A DNA stretch of 64,000 nucleotides from Pontibacillus sp. HMF3514 (GTDB lineage: Bacteria; Bacillota; Bacilli; Bacillales; BH030062), in contig NZ_CP047393.1 of NCBI RefSeq assembly GCF_009858175.1, forward strand, positions 372,001 through 436,000, written 5' to 3'. Under the pieces are notes generated by a model. That model worked only from the letters and a program-made list of their open reading frames with translations. It was not told the DNA's origin and ran no database searches. Shown piece after piece: positions 44,695 to 53,972 of this stretch. Every line of letters begins with the position of its first letter. The stretch's first letter is position 1. The position numbers and the translations under genes are program-made.

Positions 44695-45999
44695 TTGAAT
44701 ATTGCCATAGTAGGGACAGGGTATGTTGGTTTGGTGACGGGTTCTTGTCTTGCTGAAATAGGACACCAGGTTACTTGCTTAGACACCGATAGAAATAAGG
44801 TAGCAAGAATGAGCTCAGGTATATCCCCAATCCACGAACCTGGTTTAGAAGAATTAATGAAGAAAAATATAGATGAGGGGAAACTCTTTTTTACAACTGA
44901 TTATAATGAGGGGATTCGGAATGCAGAAGTTATTTATATTGCAGTTGGTACACCGCAAAATTCAGATGGTACACCTGATTTAACGGATGTCAAGCAGGCG
45001 GCCAGGGATATTGCAGTAAACATAAATAAAAACGCTATAGTTGTCACAAAGAGCACAGTCTCAATAGGGACGACTGAATATGTAAAAGAGCTCATTCAAT
45101 CTCTTATAAATGATGAAGTAAAGATTGATGTAGTACACAATCCTGAATTTTTACGTGAGGGCTCTGCCATTCATGACACATTTTATGGAGATCGTATTGT
45201 GATTGGAGCAGAAAATCATCAAGCTTCTTCTGTATTAAAAGAAATTAATTCTGCTTTTGGGATTCCCGTTTTCGTAACGGACATTAGAAATGCGGAGATG
45301 ATTAAGTACGCATCAAATGCCTTTTTAGCAACAAAAATAAGCTTTATTAATGAAATTGCAAATATATGTGAAAAGGTGGATGCCAACGTTGAAGAGGTTG
45401 CTTATGGAATGGGATTAGATAAGCGAATAGGTCATCATTATTTACAAGCAGGAATCGGTTATGGAGGCTCATGTTTTCCGAAAGATACAAGCGCTTTGGT
45501 TCATCTAGCAGGTGGCGTTGAGCATGACTTCGAATTATTGAAAGCAGTTATCAGAGTGAATAATCACCAGCAGATTTCATTAGTAGATAAAGCGAAAAAG
45601 CGTCTAGGAAGTCTTAAAGGGAAAAAAGTTGCTGTGCTAGGACTTGCTTATAAACCTGACACAGATGATGTAAGAGAAGCGGCATCATTGGTGGTTGTGA
45701 AACGATTGTTAGAAGAATCTGCTTTTGTGACAGCTTTTGATCCTTATGCTACAGAGAATGCGAAGCAACAATTACCTAAAAGTGTGTTCTATACACATTC
45801 AATAAAAAATGCCCTAGATGGTGCTGATATTGCCTTTATTTTAACAGAGTGGGATGAAATCAAGAGGTTTTCATTAAGTGAGTATGAAACCTTGATGAAA
45901 CATGCTATCGTTTTTGACGGGAGGAATTGTTTCCCGTTGGAAGATGTGAAAGATTACAATATTGAATATTATTCTATTGGGCGACAAACCATTTTATGA
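44695..45999 (+). CDS. ugd: UDP-glucose 6-dehydrogenase
   Basis: Oxidises UDP-glucose to UDP-glucuronate with two NAD. 434 residues. N-terminal NIAIVGTGYVGLVTGSCLAE binds NAD; VGTPQNSDGTPDLT and NPEFLREGSAI are family motifs; the catalytic Cys is in GGSCFPKDT; the C-terminal domain has GLAYKPDTDDVREAAS. TTG start with AGAGGTG before it. Follows the GT-C gene by 15 bases. Product would feed the 4-epimerase at 37265. Confidence 0.95.
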   Translation: MNIAIVGTGYVGLVTGSCLAEIGHQVTCLDTDRNKVARMSSGISPIHEPGLEELMKKNIDEGKLFFTTDYNEGIRNAEVIYIAVGTPQNSDGTPDLTDVKQAARDIAVNINKNAIVVTKSTVSIGTTEYVKELIQSLINDEVKIDVVHNPEFLREGSAIHDTFYGDRIVIGAENHQASSVLKEINSAFGIPVFVTDIRNAEMIKYASNAFLATKISFINEIANICEKVDANVEEVAYGMGLDKRIGHHYLQAGIGYGGSCFPKDTSALVHLAGGVEHDFELLKAVIRVNNHQQISLVDKAKKRLGSLKGKKVAVLGLAYKPDTDDVREAASLVVVKRLLEESAFVTAFDPYATENAKQQLPKSVFYTHSIKNALDGADIAFILTEWDEIKRFSLSEYETLMKHAIVFDGRNCFPLEDVKDYNIEYYSIGRQTIL

Positions 46000-46114
46000 G
46001 CGATTAAGTATAGAGGACCTAAGAACACTGGTAAGAATAAATTTCATATATTAACCATCACTAGAAAGTATTCCCTTTTAAAATGTGTGTTGTAGAATTG
46101 GGGAAAAGTGTACT

Positions 46115-46157
46115 AAAAAAGCCACTCAGAATCCTAAAGATTCTAGAGTGGCTCTTT
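46115..46157. terminator. Bidirectional terminator between ugd and fda
   Basis: AAAAAAGCCACTC(A)GAATC and GATTCTAGAGTGGCTCTTT arms with a short loop. Close to the aldolase stop on the minus strand. Confidence 0.8.
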
Positions 46158-46161
46158 AATG

Positions 46162-47052
46162 CTATCGCTTATTTACCGAAGCATCATAAATCTTATCTAC
46201 AGCATGCTTCATGGAGTTATTAAATTCTTCATCTGATTGATTCGCATTTAAGTCAGCAATTAATGCACGGGAGAAGCTTGCAATTAAGCCTTCATTTTCT
46301 TTTAGCTTTTCATTTGCTTCCTCGCGAGAGTAACCACCAGATAGTGCTACAACACGTACGACGCGTGGATGTTCGATTAATTCTTTAAAGGCATTTGCTT
46401 TCGTTGGGATGGAGAGCTTCAGCATCACATTTTCGTCTTTTGATAAATTGTTTAGGTGTTTAAGGATTTCATTTTTAAGAATCTCTTCTGACTTTTCTTT
46501 ATCTTCACTTTTAATGTTCACTTCAGGTTCGATGATAGGGACGAGGTCATAATCCAAAATGCGTTTAGCAATTTCAAACTGTTGGTCTACAACAGCTTCA
46601 ATACCACTTTGGTTTGACTCGTGGATAACCGAGCGCATTTTCGTACCAAAAATGTTACGTTCATTTGCACGACGTAGTGTTTCATCTAGGTCATGAATTG
46701 GCTTCATCATCTGTACACCGTTCTCTTTTTCCGCAAGTCCTTTGTCTACTTTAAGGAACGGGACTATATCTTTATCCGCAAGATAATCAGCTGTATATTT
46801 TCCTTCTATTTCTCGGTCCATCGTTTGCTCGAATAGGATGGTCCCTAGAATTTTTTCAGAATCAAAAGCAGGGGAGGTAATGATTCTTGTACGCATTTGG
46901 TGAACGCGGTCAAACATCTCATCTTCATTAGAATAAGCATCTTCGGGAACACCATAGTCTGCTAATGCTTTAGGCGTACTTCCTCCGCTTTGGTCAAGCG
47001 CTGCGATAAATCCATTTCCATTTTTGATCTTGTCAAACTGAGTTGTGTTCAT
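46162..47052 (-). CDS. fda: Fructose-bisphosphate aldolase, class I
   Basis: Splits fructose 1,6-bisphosphate by a Schiff base. 296 residues of the bacterial class I type. [16 protein letters not shown] at the N terminus, [20 protein letters not shown] with active lysines, [39 protein letters not shown] and [17 protein letters not shown] are typical. GGAGTGGTG before ATG. Single gene. Class I next to the usual class II is common in salt-tolerant Gram-positives. Confidence 0.95.
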   Translation of the reverse strand: MNTTQFDKIKNGNGFIAALDQSGGSTPKALADYGVPEDAYSNEDEMFDRVHQMRTRIITSPAFDSEKILGTILFEQTMDREIEGKYTADYLADKDIVPFLKVDKGLAEKENGVQMMKPIHDLDETLRRANERNIFGTKMRSVIHESNQSGIEAVVDQQFEIAKRILDYDLVPIIEPEVNIKSEDKEKSEEILKNEILKHLNNLSKDENVMLKLSIPTKANAFKELIEHPRVVRVVALSGGYSREEANEKLKENEGLIASFSRALIADLNANQSDEEFNNSMKHAVDKIYDASVNKR

Positions 47053-47262
47053 CTTTCACCACTCCTTTATTTAATCTGAAGAATCCATTGTTATATTTCC
47101 CTTTCTATGCCTATCTTAACATTATTCTTTATTTATGACTTTTCATACGATTGGGGTTACTCCCCAAATTTTTCGACCACAGGCACTAGGAGAGTTTTCT
47201 CTATCCCTTTGATTTATTAGGGTGTTAAAATGAATGAAACATTGAAAGAGGAGTGTACGTTT

Positions 47263-48180
47263 GTGAATAAGATTCAATTAGGTAAAAGTGATCTTGAAGT
47301 TGGCGAAATTTCTCTAGGTTGTATGAGAATGAATAAATTGTCTAAAGAGGAAGCATCAAATGTCATTCGTAATGCGATCGAACAAGGTGTCGATTTGTTT
47401 GATCATGCTGACATTTATGGAGGTGGAGAATCCGAATCCGTGTTTGCTGAGGCATTTCAAATGAATGATGATGCAAGAGAAAACATTAAACTTCAAACGA
47501 AATGTGGAATACGAAAAGGGTTCTTTGATTTCTCTAAAGAACACATTTTGGAATCTGTAGAAGGTAGTCTTCAACGGTTAAAAACAGATTACATAGACAC
47601 GCTTCTTCTTCACCGTCCAGATTCACTGATGGAGCCAGAAGAAGTAGCTGAAGCCTTTGCAACGTTAAAAGAAAGTGGGAAGGTTCGTCACTTTGGAGTG
47701 AGTAATCAGAACCCAATGCAAATGGAATTGATGAGCAAATACCTAGGTGAGGACTTAATCATTAATCAATTGCAGCTAAGCCTCGTTCATACTCCTATGA
47801 TTGATGAAGGTTTCAATGTGAATATGCAAAACGATCCATCCATTGTTAGGGCTAGCAATGCATTAGAGTATTGCCGTTTAAATGATATTACCATTCAGGC
47901 TTGGTCCCCTTTTCAGCACGGAATGATTGAAGGACCATTTATAGGAAATGAGGCTTTCCCTGAAGTCAATGCGAAGCTTCAGGAGCTCGCTGAAAAATAC
48001 AGTGTTACCGACTCGGCTATGGCCATTGCTTGGATTTTACGTCATCCTGCTAAGATCCAGCCTGTTGTTGGAACGATGAATACGCAACGTTTAAAAGATA
48101 TCGCTGCAGCTTCCCATATTAAAATTTCACGAGAAGAATGGTACGAATTGTATCGTGCAGCGGGGAATGATCTGCCTTAA
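47263..48180 (+). CDS. Aldo/keto reductase (YdhF type)
   Basis: About 305 residues, NADPH-dependent TIM barrel. The catalytic tetrad is visible: Asp and Tyr in GVDLFDHADIYGGGESE, Lys in NIKLQTKCGI, His in DTLLLHRPD. NADP-binding end GTMNTQRLKDI. Start is taken at GTG 47263 because GAGGAG is 9 bases upstream; ATG 47230 is 11 codons earlier without a good site. Substrate unknown. Own terminator follows. Confidence 0.9.
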   Translation: MNKIQLGKSDLEVGEISLGCMRMNKLSKEEASNVIRNAIEQGVDLFDHADIYGGGESESVFAEAFQMNDDARENIKLQTKCGIRKGFFDFSKEHILESVEGSLQRLKTDYIDTLLLHRPDSLMEPEEVAEAFATLKESGKVRHFGVSNQNPMQMELMSKYLGEDLIINQLQLSLVHTPMIDEGFNVNMQNDPSIVRASNALEYCRLNDITIQAWSPFQHGMIEGPFIGNEAFPEVNAKLQELAEKYSVTDSAMAIAWILRHPAKIQPVVGTMNTQRLKDIAAASHIKISREEWYELYRAAGNDLP

Positions 48181-48208
48181 TGATATGAAGGTCAACTCGC
48201 CTTATTTT

Positions 48209-48257
48209 AAAAAAGCTTCTTACTCAGGTTTAAAAACCAAGTAAGAAGCTTTTTTTA
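48209..48257. terminator. Bidirectional terminator between the reductase and tetR genes
   Basis: AAAAGCTTCTTACT and AGTAAGAAGCTTTTTTT arms with an inner GGTTT/AAACC stem. Confidence 0.88.
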
Positions 48258-48288
48258 AATACATAAATGAAACGATTAACTAGTCTCA

Positions 48289-48855
48289 TCAATCCAAATA
48301 GGAAAAACCGTAATTAATAAAGTTATTAATCATTACAGCCATTTCCTTAGGCGATTGATCCATATCATTCTCGATCCAATCTTTAATGACATGAATAGCT
48401 CCACTGATAACAAATGTACTTATATACTCCGACGCTTCTTTCTTTAAAGCATTGTTACCTATTGAATAGTTCATCATGAAGCCTTTAGTCAAATCCATCA
48501 ACCTTTTCTCGAAGGAGGGGGCTGCTTCCTTATTTAAGAGAATTTGAAACAGGAATTTATTTTCTGTGATATATTCTAGTATTTTCTGAGTCATTTGAAT
48601 GGACTCTTCCTCTAATTCAGAGCTGTAACTATGCAAATACTCATTCATATCCTCGGTTATTTCTTCTTCAATTTTACTTAGTAAGTCATAGTGATCGGAA
48701 TAATGCGTGTAGAAGGTGGAGCGATTGATATCTGCAATTTCGCAAACTTCTTTAACGGTTATTTCCGAGATTGACTTTTGGGCAAGCAATGTAACTAGGC
48801 TTTCCTTCAGCACTCTTCGTGTATATTTTTTACGTCTGTCTAATTTCTCGTTCAT
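48289..48855 (-). CDS. TetR family repressor of the MMPL transporter unit
   Basis: About 188 residues. Helix-turn-helix at the N terminus: ISEITVKEVCEIADINRSTF followed by YTHYSDHYDLL is a TetR-type DNA-binding region. The C-terminal ligand domain is divergent. ATG 48855 is preferred with AAGGAAGGG upstream; the longer frame to 48897 runs through an operator. It is divergent from the MMPL gene and two inverted repeats with the core CCAACAC lie between them, so it probably represses both itself and the transporter. Confidence 0.85.
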   Translation of the reverse strand: MNEKLDRRKKYTRRVLKESLVTLLAQKSISEITVKEVCEIADINRSTFYTHYSDHYDLLSKIEEEITEDMNEYLHSYSSELEEESIQMTQKILEYITENKFLFQILLNKEAAPSFEKRLMDLTKGFMMNYSIGNNALKKEASEYISTFVISGAIHVIKDWIENDMDQSPKEMAVMINNFINYGFSYLD

Positions 48856-48890
48856 CCTTACCCTTCCTTTTATTACATTTTTGTTACAAT

Positions 48891-48974
48891 CCAACACAAT
48901 ATAGGAGATGTGTTGGGGAACTGACGTAATTTACAAAACTGCTTGTTGTATATCCAACACGGTGTCAATACAAT
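48891..48974 (+). promoter_or_regulatory. Two TetR operators and the MMPL promoter
   Basis: Operator 1: CCAACACA (48891-48898) and TGTGTTGG (48909-48916), perfect 8-base arms 10 apart. Operator 2 region: CCAACAC at 48954-48960 inside a promoter TTGTAT (48946-48951), 17 bases, TACAAT (48969-48974), whose boxes are themselves inverted (TTGTAT/ATACAA). The repressor would sit on the promoter. Confidence 0.7.
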
Positions 48975-49017
48975 AGTAGAATGTAAGGTCGGTCTTTGCA
49001 AGAGAGGGTGAGGTCAT

Positions 49018-51069
49018 ATCGATTTAACAGGTCGAATTATTAAGCATAAAAAAAGTATTGTGATCACATTTATGATCATCACGCTGATCAGTGCGGTTGC
49101 GCAGTTCGCTGTATCAGTCAATTATAATATGGTTGATTATCTCCCGAAAGATTCTCCATCGATGCAGGCGATGGATTTGATGAAAGAGGAGTTTGATGAA
49201 CCTGTAGAGAATGCGCGTGTCATGATCCGAGATGTCTCGGTTACAGAGGCATTAAACTATAAAGAAGAACTAGAGGCGATAAACGGAGTAAGCTCTGTGA
49301 TGTGGCTTGATGATATTGTTGATCTGAAAGTGCCTCTGCAAATGGCAAATGAGGATACGGTAGAGTCTTACTATGAAAATGATTCAGCCTTGTACTCTAT
49401 ACACATTCAAGAAGGATTTGAAGTGGAAGCCACCGACAAAATCTATGAATTAATCGGGAAAGAAAATGCGGTGGCAGGTGAAGCGGTCAATACGGCAACT
49501 TCACAGAAGATGGCCGGCAGCGAATCGATGTATGCTGGGGCCTTATTGGTTCCAATTATTATTTTGATTTTAGTGTTATCTACGAACTCCTGGATGGAAC
49601 CCGTTTTCTTTCTAACAGCAATCGGTGTTTCTGTCGTAATCAATTTAGGGACCAACATCTTCATTGGTGAAGTATCCTTTGTAACACAGTCGGTGTCACC
49701 TATATTACAGCTTGCGGTCTCATTGGATTATGCGATATTCCTGCTTCATAGTTTTTCTGATTACCGTAAAGAGATTTCAAATCCTAAGGAAGCGATGCAG
49801 CTTGCAATGAAAAGGTCATTCCCGGCTATTATTGCCAGTGCATCGACAACATTCTTCGGTTTTACAGCCCTGACATTTATGGACTTTGGGATCGGTGCTG
49901 ACTTAGGCCTCAACCTATTAAAAGGAATATTATTGAGTTTCATTAGTGTTATGGTCTTCTTACCTGCGTTGACAGTGATGTTTTATCACTGGATTGATCG
50001 CACGAAGCATCGACAGTTTGTTCCGGACTTTAAAAATATCGGCAAGCGCGTAATGAAATTTAGAATTCCAGTATTAGTACTTGTATTGCTCTTGATCGTC
50101 CCAGCATTTCTAGCTCAGAACAATACAACATTCATATATGGAACCGGTGAGCATCCGGAAAACACAAGAGCAGGCCAAGATGTAGCTGCCATTCAAGAAG
50201 AGTTTGGGAAAAATATGCCGATGGTACTGCTTGTATCAAAAGGAGACAGAGCAAAAGAGGAAGAGCTTGTACAAGATTTAGAAGATCTTCCGAATGTTTC
50301 GAGCGTGCTTTCCTATGTCAATATGGTAAGTTCGGCAATCCCGCCAGATTATTTAGATCAATCACTAACAGAACAGTTTTATTCTGATGATTATGCACGA
50401 ATTACGCTCTATACAGAAACAGACGCTGAAGGGGAGAAAGCTTTTTCGTTAATTGAACAGGTTCAGGATACAGTTGACTCCTATTATAAGGAGACCCATT
50501 TACTGGGTGAGAGTGTGACCTTATATGATATGAAGAATATCGTTCAAGACGACAATAAATTAGTCAATTGGTTGACGATTATTACCGTTACCATAGTACT
50601 TTTGATTACATTCCGTTCGATATCAATACCTATTGTCCTGTTGCTGACTATACAAGCTTCTGTGTGGATCAACTTGGCATTTCCATACTTTATGGATACG
50701 CCTCTTGTATATGTGGGTTATTTGCTCATCAGTACAATCCAGCTAGCAGCTACTGTGGATTACGCTATTCTTTTCACGGAAAACTACAATAACCTAAGAA
50801 AAGAAATGCCAGCCATGGAGGCGATTAAGAAAACGATCGATGACAAGATTTTCGCCATATTCGTATCAGCTTCCATATTATCCAGTGTTGGCTTTATTTT
50901 ATGGATCACATCTACCAACCCGATCGTAGCATCAATCGGATTATTATTAGGAAGAGGAGCGCTGCTAGCATTCTTAATGGTGGCCATCGTCTTGCCTGCT
51001 CTGTTGGTTGTACTGGATTGGATTATTGAAAAAACAACATGGAAAGCAAACTTTTTTAAGGGGAAATGA
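49018..51069 (+). CDS. MMPL/RND-type membrane transporter with non-standard start
   Basis: About 683 residues. Two symmetric halves, each with an extracytoplasmic domain after the first membrane segment and five more segments; LQLAVSLDYAIFLLHSFSDY and IQLAATVDYAILFTENYNNL hold the conserved Asp-Tyr of MMPL proteins. Family members export lipids or drugs. The N-terminal DLTGRIIKHKKSIVITFMII is typical, yet the frame has an in-frame stop at 49009 and no ATG, GTG or TTG until GTG 49060, which has no binding site and would delete that segment. AGAGAGGGTGAGGT suggests a start at ATC 49018. The next gene overlaps. Function probably export of a lipid or toxic compound. Confidence 0.8.
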   Translation: MDLTGRIIKHKKSIVITFMIITLISAVAQFAVSVNYNMVDYLPKDSPSMQAMDLMKEEFDEPVENARVMIRDVSVTEALNYKEELEAINGVSSVMWLDDIVDLKVPLQMANEDTVESYYENDSALYSIHIQEGFEVEATDKIYELIGKENAVAGEAVNTATSQKMAGSESMYAGALLVPIIILILVLSTNSWMEPVFFLTAIGVSVVINLGTNIFIGEVSFVTQSVSPILQLAVSLDYAIFLLHSFSDYRKEISNPKEAMQLAMKRSFPAIIASASTTFFGFTALTFMDFGIGADLGLNLLKGILLSFISVMVFLPALTVMFYHWIDRTKHRQFVPDFKNIGKRVMKFRIPVLVLVLLLIVPAFLAQNNTTFIYGTGEHPENTRAGQDVAAIQEEFGKNMPMVLLVSKGDRAKEEELVQDLEDLPNVSSVLSYVNMVSSAIPPDYLDQSLTEQFYSDDYARITLYTETDAEGEKAFSLIEQVQDTVDSYYKETHLLGESVTLYDMKNIVQDDNKLVNWLTIITVTIVLLITFRSISIPIVLLLTIQASVWINLAFPYFMDTPLVYVGYLLISTIQLAATVDYAILFTENYNNLRKEMPAMEAIKKTIDDKIFAIFVSASILSSVGFILWITSTNPIVASIGLLLGRGALLAFLMVAIVLPALLVVLDWIIEKTTWKANFFKGK

Positions 51070-51071
51070 TG

Positions 51072-52892
51072 ATGAAATTTAAACGTATCATAGCTGTATT
51101 CATGGCGTTTCTTCTTGTGATGCCATCCTTTCTTGTTTCGGCAGAGAAAAATGATTCTTCCTCAGAAGATACAGAAGCTCTTGGAAAGGGATCATTTTCT
51201 GAGAAGCATGAAGTCGTTTATGCGAAATTGAATGCCACCGGTGATCAACAAGAGATGTATGTCGTGAACAATTTCAATATTAAAGAACCAGGGAAAATCG
51301 TCGATTATGGACCTTATATGAGTGTTCAAAATCTAACGGACCTGACCAAGATCGAACAAAATAACGGTCGCATAGAATTAACCGCAAAAGAAGATGAGTT
51401 TTATTACCAAGGAGACTTAGAAGATCAATCTCTACCATGGGATATCAATGTCTCTTATACATTGAACGGTGAGACATTAACGCCTGAAGAACTGTTGGGA
51501 AAAGATGGTGGCCTCAAGATCCAAATAGATACAGCGCAAAATAAAGAGGCAAACCCAATCTTTTTCAATAATTACCTATTACAAATTACTCTAAAATTAG
51601 ATTCAAAGATCTATGAAAATATGAAAGCTCCAAATGGAACAGTGGTCAATGCGGGCAAAGATAGACAAGTAACCTTTACCGTTATGCCTGAAAAACAAGG
51701 GAGCTTTACGCTAACTTCGGATGTAACTGATTTCGAAATGGAAAGTATTGAATTTGCAGCGATCCCATCCTCCATGTCCATCGATAAACCGGATGTGGGA
51801 GAGATGAAAAAGGATATGAATTCTTTATCTGATGCCACCTCAGAAATTAACAAAGGTGTCGGAGAGCTTAAGAATGGGATAACAGAACTGAACAATGGGG
51901 TAGCTAGTCTGTACAACGGTTCTGAACAATATAAAAATGGGATCAATGAACTTAGTAATGGCTCTGCGGATCTAGTTGAAGGATCTGCATCTATTCATGC
52001 ATCTCTTCAGCAAATGAGCGAATCCATCAACAAGGGTTCAAGTGATATGAATCTTAGTGATTTCAAAAAGATGGAAGATGGGTTGCGTCAACTTGCAGGA
52101 GGGTTAAAGGAAACAGAAAAAGGCCTTACCAATCTTGAAGATCAATACAGCCAATCTCAAAATGCACTGAGTCAATCCATTGAAAGTATTCCTGCTTCTA
52201 ATATTTCAGAGAAGGACATTCAGGCTTTATACAAGAGTGGTGCAGACCAGAAAGTCGTTGACCAACTAGTAGAAACGTATAAGGCAGCTCAAAAAACGAA
52301 AAAAACCTATGAAAGTGTTAAGGAAGCATTTAACGCTGTAGGTCCTGCCTTAGAAAAAAGTGCTGGATCACTAAATGAAATGAGCGCTAGTCTCACCACT
52401 ATGGCAGATAACCTGGGTAACAACCTGGAAAACATGAATGTGGACCAATCAATGAAAGAATTACAGAAAGGTCTTCAGGCTCTGTCTTCCAACTATAATG
52501 ATTTCCATTCTGGTCTAAAGAATTATACGAATGGAGTAAATGAACTGTCTACATCATATAGTGAAATTCATGGCGGTATCGCCGAATTGACGAAAGGAAC
52601 GCAGGAACTGGAAAATGGTTCAGCTGAACTCCATAACGGAACATCAGAGTTAGCATCTTCAACTAGTGATTTACCAGAGCAAATGCAAAAAGAAATTGAT
52701 CAGATGGTCAATGAATTCGATAAGTCTGATTTTGATCCTGTTTCATTTGTTTCTACTAAGAATGAAAAAGTGACATCTGTGCAATTTGTTATTAAAACAG
52801 AAAGCATTAAGAAAGTAGAAGAAAAAGAAGAGGAACCGCAGGAAAAAGAGAAACAAGGATTCTGGGATCGTTTACTAGCTTTGTTCAGGTAG
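51072..52892 (+). CDS. Secreted coiled-coil protein with YhgE-type repeats, partner of the MMPL transporter
   Basis: About 606 residues. Signal peptide (KRIIAVFMAFLLVMPSFLVS). A beta-rich N-terminal domain to about 230. Then long helical repeats of the LxxGxxxLxxG kind (VGELKNGITELNNGVASLYN, and a second set at TQELENGSAELHNGTSELAS), as in YhgE/Pip phage-infection proteins. The end has a Lys/Glu linker and a short amphipathic GFWDRLLALF, possibly a membrane tail. Start ATG overlaps the MMPL stop (ATGATGATG), so production is coupled. It likely bridges the transporter to the wall or forms a conduit; that is inference. Confidence 0.75.
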   Translation: MKFKRIIAVFMAFLLVMPSFLVSAEKNDSSSEDTEALGKGSFSEKHEVVYAKLNATGDQQEMYVVNNFNIKEPGKIVDYGPYMSVQNLTDLTKIEQNNGRIELTAKEDEFYYQGDLEDQSLPWDINVSYTLNGETLTPEELLGKDGGLKIQIDTAQNKEANPIFFNNYLLQITLKLDSKIYENMKAPNGTVVNAGKDRQVTFTVMPEKQGSFTLTSDVTDFEMESIEFAAIPSSMSIDKPDVGEMKKDMNSLSDATSEINKGVGELKNGITELNNGVASLYNGSEQYKNGINELSNGSADLVEGSASIHASLQQMSESINKGSSDMNLSDFKKMEDGLRQLAGGLKETEKGLTNLEDQYSQSQNALSQSIESIPASNISEKDIQALYKSGADQKVVDQLVETYKAAQKTKKTYESVKEAFNAVGPALEKSAGSLNEMSASLTTMADNLGNNLENMNVDQSMKELQKGLQALSSNYNDFHSGLKNYTNGVNELSTSYSEIHGGIAELTKGTQELENGSAELHNGTSELASSTSDLPEQMQKEIDQMVNEFDKSDFDPVSFVSTKNEKVTSVQFVIKTESIKKVEEKEEEPQEKEKQGFWDRLLALFR

Positions 52893-52931
52893 GATGTAAA
52901 GTCTAGTATCGAGTTGCCAATGTAACGATGG

Positions 52932-52985
52932 ATCATACGTAGAAAAGAGAGCAGACTCCCTCTTTATTTACGTATGATTTTTTTA
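52932..52985 (+). terminator. Terminator of the MMPL operon
   Basis: ATCATACGTA and TACGTATGAT arms with an inner AAAGAGAG/CTCTTT-type stem and T-run. Confidence 0.85.
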
Positions 52986-53270
52986 TGCCCTATCTTCGTT
53001 TCTTTCTTCCACATCTAGTAATCAAGGATCATGGAAATAATACCCTCCCAACCATTTTGGTAAGCCTTAATACCTTACTTTTTACCTCATCAACATAAAT
53101 ATATTTTCACATGTATTTTATTTTTAAGACGAATCTTTTTTGTAAATCTTTTGCAATGATGAAAGGGCGTTCAGTGCAGAAAACACTCGTATCAACGTTA
53201 TAAAAGAGTAAAGCTATAAATAATTCCATTACAATGTTTGAAATATATCCGATCTCACACTTTTCACCCA
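52986..53270. other. Intergenic region before the gas vesicle operon
   Basis: No coding frame on either strand is convincing. AT-rich, without clear repeats, apart from a sigma-B promoter candidate at its right end (53271-53297). Confidence 0.4.
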
Positions 53271-53297
53271 GTTTCTAGTTTTCAATGATTTGGGTAA
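53271..53297 (+). promoter_or_regulatory. Candidate sigma-B promoter of the gas vesicle operon
   Basis: GTTTCT, 15 bases, GGGTAA, close to the GTTTAA-N13-15-GGGTAT consensus. It is preceded by CTTTTCACCCA. The same 11-base word (one change), same -35/-10 pair and same spacing recur at 58633-58670 before the last gas vesicle gene. Confidence 0.65.
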
Positions 53298-53360
53298 AAA
53301 GACAAGTATCATACGGAGAACAATTAAGTATGAGATTTTGTTTACGAGAGGAGTAGTGAA

Positions 53361-53951
53361 ATGGAGGTTAACCGGAAAGTCAAAAACAATAAAGAAGTGC
53401 AGGTTTTGACCGGTAGTTTAGCACTCGTTGCATCTCCTCTTTTTGTACCTAAAGTTCGAAGGAAGATCAAATCGGGTGCTCATCATACCATTTCATCCTT
53501 GAAGGAACAGTTTCCTAGCACGTCTCAATTGTTTCGGCGTGCAGATGATCCATTCGAAGCCAAAGAAATGGCTGAGGATGAAATGCAGGATGAGATAACT
53601 GATGAAATGCGAGAGCAGTTCCAGGAGCAATTACAGAAGAAGGTCAATAAGGCTTCAGAAAATCTACAAGAAGCTAAGGATGAGAATGCTAAGAAAGTGC
53701 ACTCAAAAGCACAAGAAGTAAAAGAGAAATTACAAGACAAACTCTTAACATTTCGTGAAAAGCTCTCAGATGTAAAAGAAACTGGAGAGGACCTATCAGA
53801 AAATTTAAATGACAAATCTAGTGGTCAAATTTATGGAGCGAGTGATATCAAAGGGGCACAACAGTTAAAAAGTTCAGTGAATATCAAAAGCTCTACGAAC
53901 ATTAAAGGTCCAAGAGATATTAAACACCCATCTGATACGCTTCATTCTTAA
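53361..53951 (+). CDS. Gas vesicle accessory protein, GvpQ/GvpP-like
   Basis: 196 residues, basic N terminus with a hydrophobic stretch (VLTGSLALVASPLFVPKVRR), then a coiled coil of Glu/Lys/Gln (about 75-145), and a C-terminal repeat of short units such as GASDIKGAQQLKSSVNIKSS followed by TNIKGPRDIKHPSD. In Priestia megaterium gvpP and gvpQ occupy this place before gvpB, and both are poorly conserved. GAGAGGAG stands before ATG. Role in vesicle assembly or in clustering is not established. Confidence 0.65.
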   Translation: MEVNRKVKNNKEVQVLTGSLALVASPLFVPKVRRKIKSGAHHTISSLKEQFPSTSQLFRRADDPFEAKEMAEDEMQDEITDEMREQFQEQLQKKVNKASENLQEAKDENAKKVHSKAQEVKEKLQDKLLTFREKLSDVKETGEDLSENLNDKSSGQIYGASDIKGAQQLKSSVNIKSSTNIKGPRDIKHPSDTLHS

Positions 53952-53972
53952 GGTAGAGAAAGGAGAATGGAC

